Of a DNA stretch of 64,000 nt, positions 60,885-64,000 are shown one piece after another; within the stretch, counting starts at the first letter, position 1; every line of letters starts with the position of its first letter. The notes below the pieces were generated by a model that was not told the DNA's origin, ran no database searches, and saw only the letters and a program-made list of their open reading frames with translations. The DNA comes from Marinobacter sp. F3R08 (GTDB lineage Bacteria; Pseudomonadota; Gammaproteobacteria; Pseudomonadales; Oleiphilaceae). The translations under genes and the position numbers were made by a program. The stretch covers positions 1-64,000 of the forward strand of contig NZ_JAHKPI010000016.1 in the NCBI RefSeq assembly GCF_018860425.1. The letters run 5' to 3'.

Positions 60885-61442
60885 ATGAAAGCGTCCCGGA
60901 TTTCCCTGATGGTTCTCTCATTGGCTGTCGGGCCTGCCTTCGCAGGGGATGTTGACCTGAGCCTCACCAACGACTCTGTGAAGGGTCAGGTAAACTTCTT
61001 CGACACCAACAACGACATCCAGCTTGGCACCGGTTACACCTATCACGAAGGTGGTCGCGATATTTTCAACGTGGATTTCCATGCCCAGGGCCGCACAGCT
61101 ATCGGTAACCTGCCAACCACGGCCGGCATCGGCATGCATGGTATCTACTGGGATCAAGATCGCGCGGACGGCGGAGCTGTGGGGCTGGGCGGTTTTGCAA
61201 CCGTCAACATTCCGGATGTTCCGGGGCTCTCCTTCACCGGTGGTCTGCATTACGCACCCAGCATTCTTTCATTCGGCGACTCCGATGATATGACCAGTCT
61301 GGAGTTGCGCGCCAGTTATCGTGTTATCCGTAATGCCGAGGTGTTCGTCGGCTACCGCTATCTGAACACTGACCTGGAGAACTCCTCACAAGACGTCAAT
61401 CTCGATGAAGGCGTTATGGCAGGCATGAAAATCTTCTTCTGA
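60885..61442 (+). CDS. YfaZ-family outer-membrane protein
   Basis: 185 residues. Signal peptide cleaved after GPAFA, then an eight-strand-like barrel (VDLSLTNDSVKGQVNFFDTN, IQLGTGYTYHEGG, GMHGIYWDQDRADGGAVGLG) ending in MAGMKIFF with a terminal aromatic residue, as required for barrel insertion. Function of the family is unknown. GAAGGTG lies eight bases before the ATG. Confidence 0.85.
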   Translation: MKASRISLMVLSLAVGPAFAGDVDLSLTNDSVKGQVNFFDTNNDIQLGTGYTYHEGGRDIFNVDFHAQGRTAIGNLPTTAGIGMHGIYWDQDRADGGAVGLGGFATVNIPDVPGLSFTGGLHYAPSILSFGDSDDMTSLELRASYRVIRNAEVFVGYRYLNTDLENSSQDVNLDEGVMAGMKIFF

Positions 61443-61457
61443 TCCTGCATTTACTGA

Positions 61458-61483
61458 AACGGGCTCCACCTCAGGGGCCCGTT
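61458..61483 (+). terminator. Hairpin after the YfaZ-like gene
   Basis: AACGGGCTCC and GGGGCCCGTT, six-base loop, with one G-T pair. No T run; weak support. Confidence 0.4.
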
Positions 61484-61581
61484 GCGCGCTCTTTGCATAA
61501 CTCTTTCGTGCTTTCCCTCACGCTTTCCTGAAAACCCGGCTGTTAGACTGTTTGCCTGTATATTTGCACGGATCCTCAGGC

Positions 61582-63768
61582 ATGCGATTTACGTTCGGTT
61601 TACTGCTCTACTCGACCCTGTTGATCACCGCCGGATGCGGAAGCGGCGAAGATGCCATTGAAGGAGCTCGCAGCCAGCCGAATGACTTCGTTGGCAACAA
61701 GAATCCTGTGGAAGACTTCAGCACGGGCAGTACCGGCGATTCCAGCAATGCCGGCGGTCTGGCCAGCAACGAAGTACGGATAACCATGGAAGTGCCGGAT
61801 GGAGTCACCAGCGAAGGTGAAACCACCCGACGCAACCTCAGAATCGTTCAGCCAGACAGGGTAAGCGTTTACTATACCAATCCGGCCCTGCAAAACCTGG
61901 GCGAGCCGCCAGTTTCGATTCGTACCGACAGTGAAGGCTTCACCATTATCGAATTCACCAACGGCCTGCCCCTGGGTCCGGACGTGATCATCGATGCCAG
62001 CTATGGCAACACCCGCATGCGGGCACTGGCTGCCGATGCCGATCGTGATGTAAAGGTGAACCCTTTCTCCGAATACCTGGTGCGCAATACCCTCAGTCGT
62101 TACACAGCAGACGAGTTCCAGACCATCATGGATTGCGTCGCCGATAACAATGGCGAGTTATGCCTGAACAAGTATGTGTGGTCGACGTTGGCCGATCAGG
62201 TGCACGACTTTGAAATCGACATCCCCTCCAATGTGGGCCTGAGCGGAGCTCTGGATGTACTGGAGAGTCGAGCTGATTTTTCCCGATACGTAAGCGCCAT
62301 GGCCGGCTATGCCGTGCTGGATGAAACATCCTCCGGCAAGATCAGCGCCAGTTCCGCAGACTACAACACGGTCTTCCTCGGCATTGAGTTAGGCCAGACA
62401 TTTCTGGAATCCACCCTGAGCGGATCCGGACAATGGGGTGTGCGCACCGCACAGGAAGAGCAGCTGACAGATGAGAATGGCACCGGTTATGTGTACCCGG
62501 CGCTAACCTTGACCAGTTTCGATGCGTTTGATATCCGGGTCACCTCCCTGGCTAATGATATCCCCTACGATCGCGAAGTCCTGATTCATCAAGCCGGCAA
62601 TGAGTTCTTTGTTCGTGGTTCAGACCAATGGGAGCGGAACACTCACTCTTCATCACCGGGTGCCGCCACTCTGCTGGAAGACACACGCTTGCTGGCGGGG
62701 AGAGCCCTGTTCCAAAGCATTACCGGCCGTGACAGTTCACGAATCATTGGCTGGACCCGCAACCCCTACTATCTGGATGCCCTTACCAGCGCGCCTCTGG
62801 ATGAAACCACAGGGCCGGACAGAGTGATCAGTAGCTACTTCAGTGCCGGAAAAGCAATCGAACTGGAGGCTGAAGGCGACCAGTTGCAGCGACTGACGAC
62901 ACTGGAAGATCAGTACCTGTCCGTTCTGGAGGTAAATCTTCTCCGCAAGGAGGGCTTCGAATCCACTACTCTGAATGGTCGAAACTACAACACAGTGTAC
63001 CTCGCAACCCGTTTCAGCGAGCAAACAACGCCCCTGACGGTTGAGACGGGCCTGGGACAGTGGCAAATTGATGGGGGCACGATTAGTCAATCCCAGACAT
63101 ACACCGCGGTGCAGCGCAACAACTCAGGCACTGTGACTACGCCCGCTACCGGCACCAGAACTGAATCCTGGACTCTGAGCAACCGGACGTCCCGACTCAG
63201 CAAAGGTGACCTGGATATTGGCCGCCTGAACCTCGACATCACCACCGCTTCCAGTGATTTGGCGCAACCGGATATCGGCATAGGTGCAAGCACGCCTGAC
63301 GGTACCCTGATGGCATTCAATCTGGAAGACAGTCCGCTAGGTGACGGCATATTGATTGCCTCGGAGCAAACCGCCAACAGCGCACCAGTCACCGGCCAGT
63401 TTCGGTTTCAGGGCGTAGCACTCGCCCTGACAGCAGACACTAACCGCCTCCGGCATTTTGACAATGCACTGCTGACCATTGATTCCTCCAGCGCCGCAAC
63501 GCTGTCGTCCGTCGCCCTGACCAGCACCCACTTTGTGGACAAAGGCACGGTAACAACGCCAACTCTGGAAAGCCCTCCAGACACTTCCCTGACGTATCGC
63601 CAGCTCGGTGCCGGTCAGGTGCAATTCACGGCAGGAAACCTCACTCTTGAGGGCTTTTACACCGCCAGCCAGGACCAATTCTTCCTGCGCTTGCGGTCAA
63701 CGCAAGGGAATGAGGAGCAGATCGGTCTGGTCATTGCCACCCGCACGCCCTCATCACTCCAGCCATAG
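61582..63768 (+). CDS. Large lipoprotein of unknown function
   Basis: 728 residues. Lipobox LITAGC with Cys19 after MRFTFGLLLYSTLL, then Gly-rich and acidic. The protein is predicted beta-rich, with repeated 'VNGRNYNTVYLATRF' / 'SADYNTVFLGIELGQTFLES' type strands that look like two related domains (residues about 255-300 and 465-510), suggesting internal duplication. No enzyme motif. The ATG at 61582 is preferred because the lipobox is then at the right distance; the frame is open ten codons further. Confidence 0.7.
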   Translation: MRFTFGLLLYSTLLITAGCGSGEDAIEGARSQPNDFVGNKNPVEDFSTGSTGDSSNAGGLASNEVRITMEVPDGVTSEGETTRRNLRIVQPDRVSVYYTNPALQNLGEPPVSIRTDSEGFTIIEFTNGLPLGPDVIIDASYGNTRMRALAADADRDVKVNPFSEYLVRNTLSRYTADEFQTIMDCVADNNGELCLNKYVWSTLADQVHDFEIDIPSNVGLSGALDVLESRADFSRYVSAMAGYAVLDETSSGKISASSADYNTVFLGIELGQTFLESTLSGSGQWGVRTAQEEQLTDENGTGYVYPALTLTSFDAFDIRVTSLANDIPYDREVLIHQAGNEFFVRGSDQWERNTHSSSPGAATLLEDTRLLAGRALFQSITGRDSSRIIGWTRNPYYLDALTSAPLDETTGPDRVISSYFSAGKAIELEAEGDQLQRLTTLEDQYLSVLEVNLLRKEGFESTTLNGRNYNTVYLATRFSEQTTPLTVETGLGQWQIDGGTISQSQTYTAVQRNNSGTVTTPATGTRTESWTLSNRTSRLSKGDLDIGRLNLDITTASSDLAQPDIGIGASTPDGTLMAFNLEDSPLGDGILIASEQTANSAPVTGQFRFQGVALALTADTNRLRHFDNALLTIDSSSAATLSSVALTSTHFVDKGTVTTPTLESPPDTSLTYRQLGAGQVQFTAGNLTLEGFYTASQDQFFLRLRSTQGNEEQIGLVIATRTPSSLQP

Positions 63769-63804
63769 GTTAAAAGCCCAACGGGCAGACGCTCTCGTAT
63801 AACC

Positions 63805-63813
63805 TGTTATAAT
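63805..63813 (+). promoter_or_regulatory. Extended -10 promoter of the last gene
   Basis: TGTTATAAT is TG-n plus a perfect TATAAT. Start near 63820, 25 bases before the ATG at 63845, and GAGAGG lies in that leader. Confidence 0.5.
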
Positions 63814-63844
63814 TCCAGCTATATCTATTTTGGCGAGAGGTTCT

Positions 63845-64000
63845 ATGTCTGCGGGTAAACGGGCCGTCATGTTGATGGTTCCCTTGATTGCGTTTGCTAT
63901 CGGGGGCGGCTTTTATACGCCACAAGCAAGCGTTGACCAACGCAGTTCCGGGAATTCAGATACCGGGACCGCTCTCGCGTCCCTGCCTCCGTTACCCAGC
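63845..64000 (+). CDS. Partial CDS, possible lipase-specific chaperone (3' end outside)
   Basis: 52 codons visible. MSAGKRAVMLMVPLIAFAIG is a membrane anchor or signal, then TPQASVDQRSSGNSDTGTAL and SLPPLPS, which is where a Lif/LimK-type foldase has its 'PLP-S/A-L' start of the folded region. Too short for certainty. GAGAGG six bases before the ATG. Confidence 0.35.
   Translation, partial: MSAGKRAVMLMVPLIAFAIGGGFYTPQASVDQRSSGNSDTGTALASLPPLPS

Noticed and set aside
1..64000. Search by eye for tRNA, rRNA, CRISPR arrays, integrases and insertion sequences.
   Set aside because: None seen. Weak or degenerate elements could be missed without a computed scan.

Overview
The window reads as a chromosomal segment of a marine gammaproteobacterium of the Marinobacter type. 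That assignment is an inference from the gene set (polar-type flagellin, MvaT-family H-NS protein, Pseudomonas-like pilA/pilB-pilC-pilD-coaE-yacG order, A-band-like O-polysaccharide genes, sigma-54 promoters) and not a database match. Genes are tightly packed. I see no rRNA, tRNA, CRISPR array, integrase or insertion sequence.

Layout. 1-3.4 kb: the 3' part of a flagellin gene and a TPR/degenerate-methyltransferase gene behind a clear sigma-54 promoter. 3.4-8.6 kb: exonuclease I (sbcB), a secreted hypothetical, a REC-CheC response regulator with a diguanylate cyclase, and an mvaT-type gene. 8.7-19.3 kb (minus strand): a nucleotide-sugar and O-polysaccharide operon (wbpZ-like glycosyltransferase, gmd, rmd, a second glycosyltransferase, wbpV-like reductase, initiating sugar-phosphate transferase, wbpM-like dehydratase, a beta-CASP metallo-hydrolase, tviB/wbpO-like dehydrogenase). 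It predicts GDP-D-rhamnose, UDP-QuiNAc and a UDP-HexNAcA precursor. 19.4-23.7 kb: a SapC-family gene and a 1089-residue, cysteine-free, DUF4214/RTX-like S-layer candidate with its own promoter, hairpin leader and terminator. 24.1-36.8 kb: an orphan acyltransferase, then one long minus-strand unit in which a complete type I secretion system (ABC, HlyD, TolC) runs directly into Wzm, Wzt, a coiled-coil methyltransferase and a triple-domain glycosyltransferase. 37.0-41.5 kb: two small paralogous proteins, a lipoprotein, cysQ and a second beta-CASP hydrolase. 41.7-50.9 kb: a second glycan cluster (four GT4/GT2 glycosyltransferases in addition to a dolichyl-phosphate-mannose-synthase-like GT2, a Wzx flippase, an FkbM methyltransferase and a TMTC-like GT-C protein). 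51-60.8 kb: pilA, pilB, pilC, pilD, coaE, a hypothetical, trmO, a hybrid histidine kinase and yacG. 60.9-64 kb: a YfaZ-type outer-membrane protein, a large lipoprotein and the 5' end of a possible lipase chaperone.

How it fits together. The main system appears to be an S-layer module of the kind known from Campylobacter fetus (sapA/sapC/sapDEF) and Caulobacter (rsaA/rsaDEF beside O-polysaccharide genes). The S-layer-like protein would leave by the type I system and be held on an O-polysaccharide exported by Wzm/Wzt. The secretion and O-polysaccharide export genes share one predicted transcript, which suggests coordinated assembly of the protein layer and its glycan anchor. The second glycan cluster lies directly behind pilA and may glycosylate the pilin or build another surface glycan.

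All domain and family calls are from reading the sequence; none was checked by a search.
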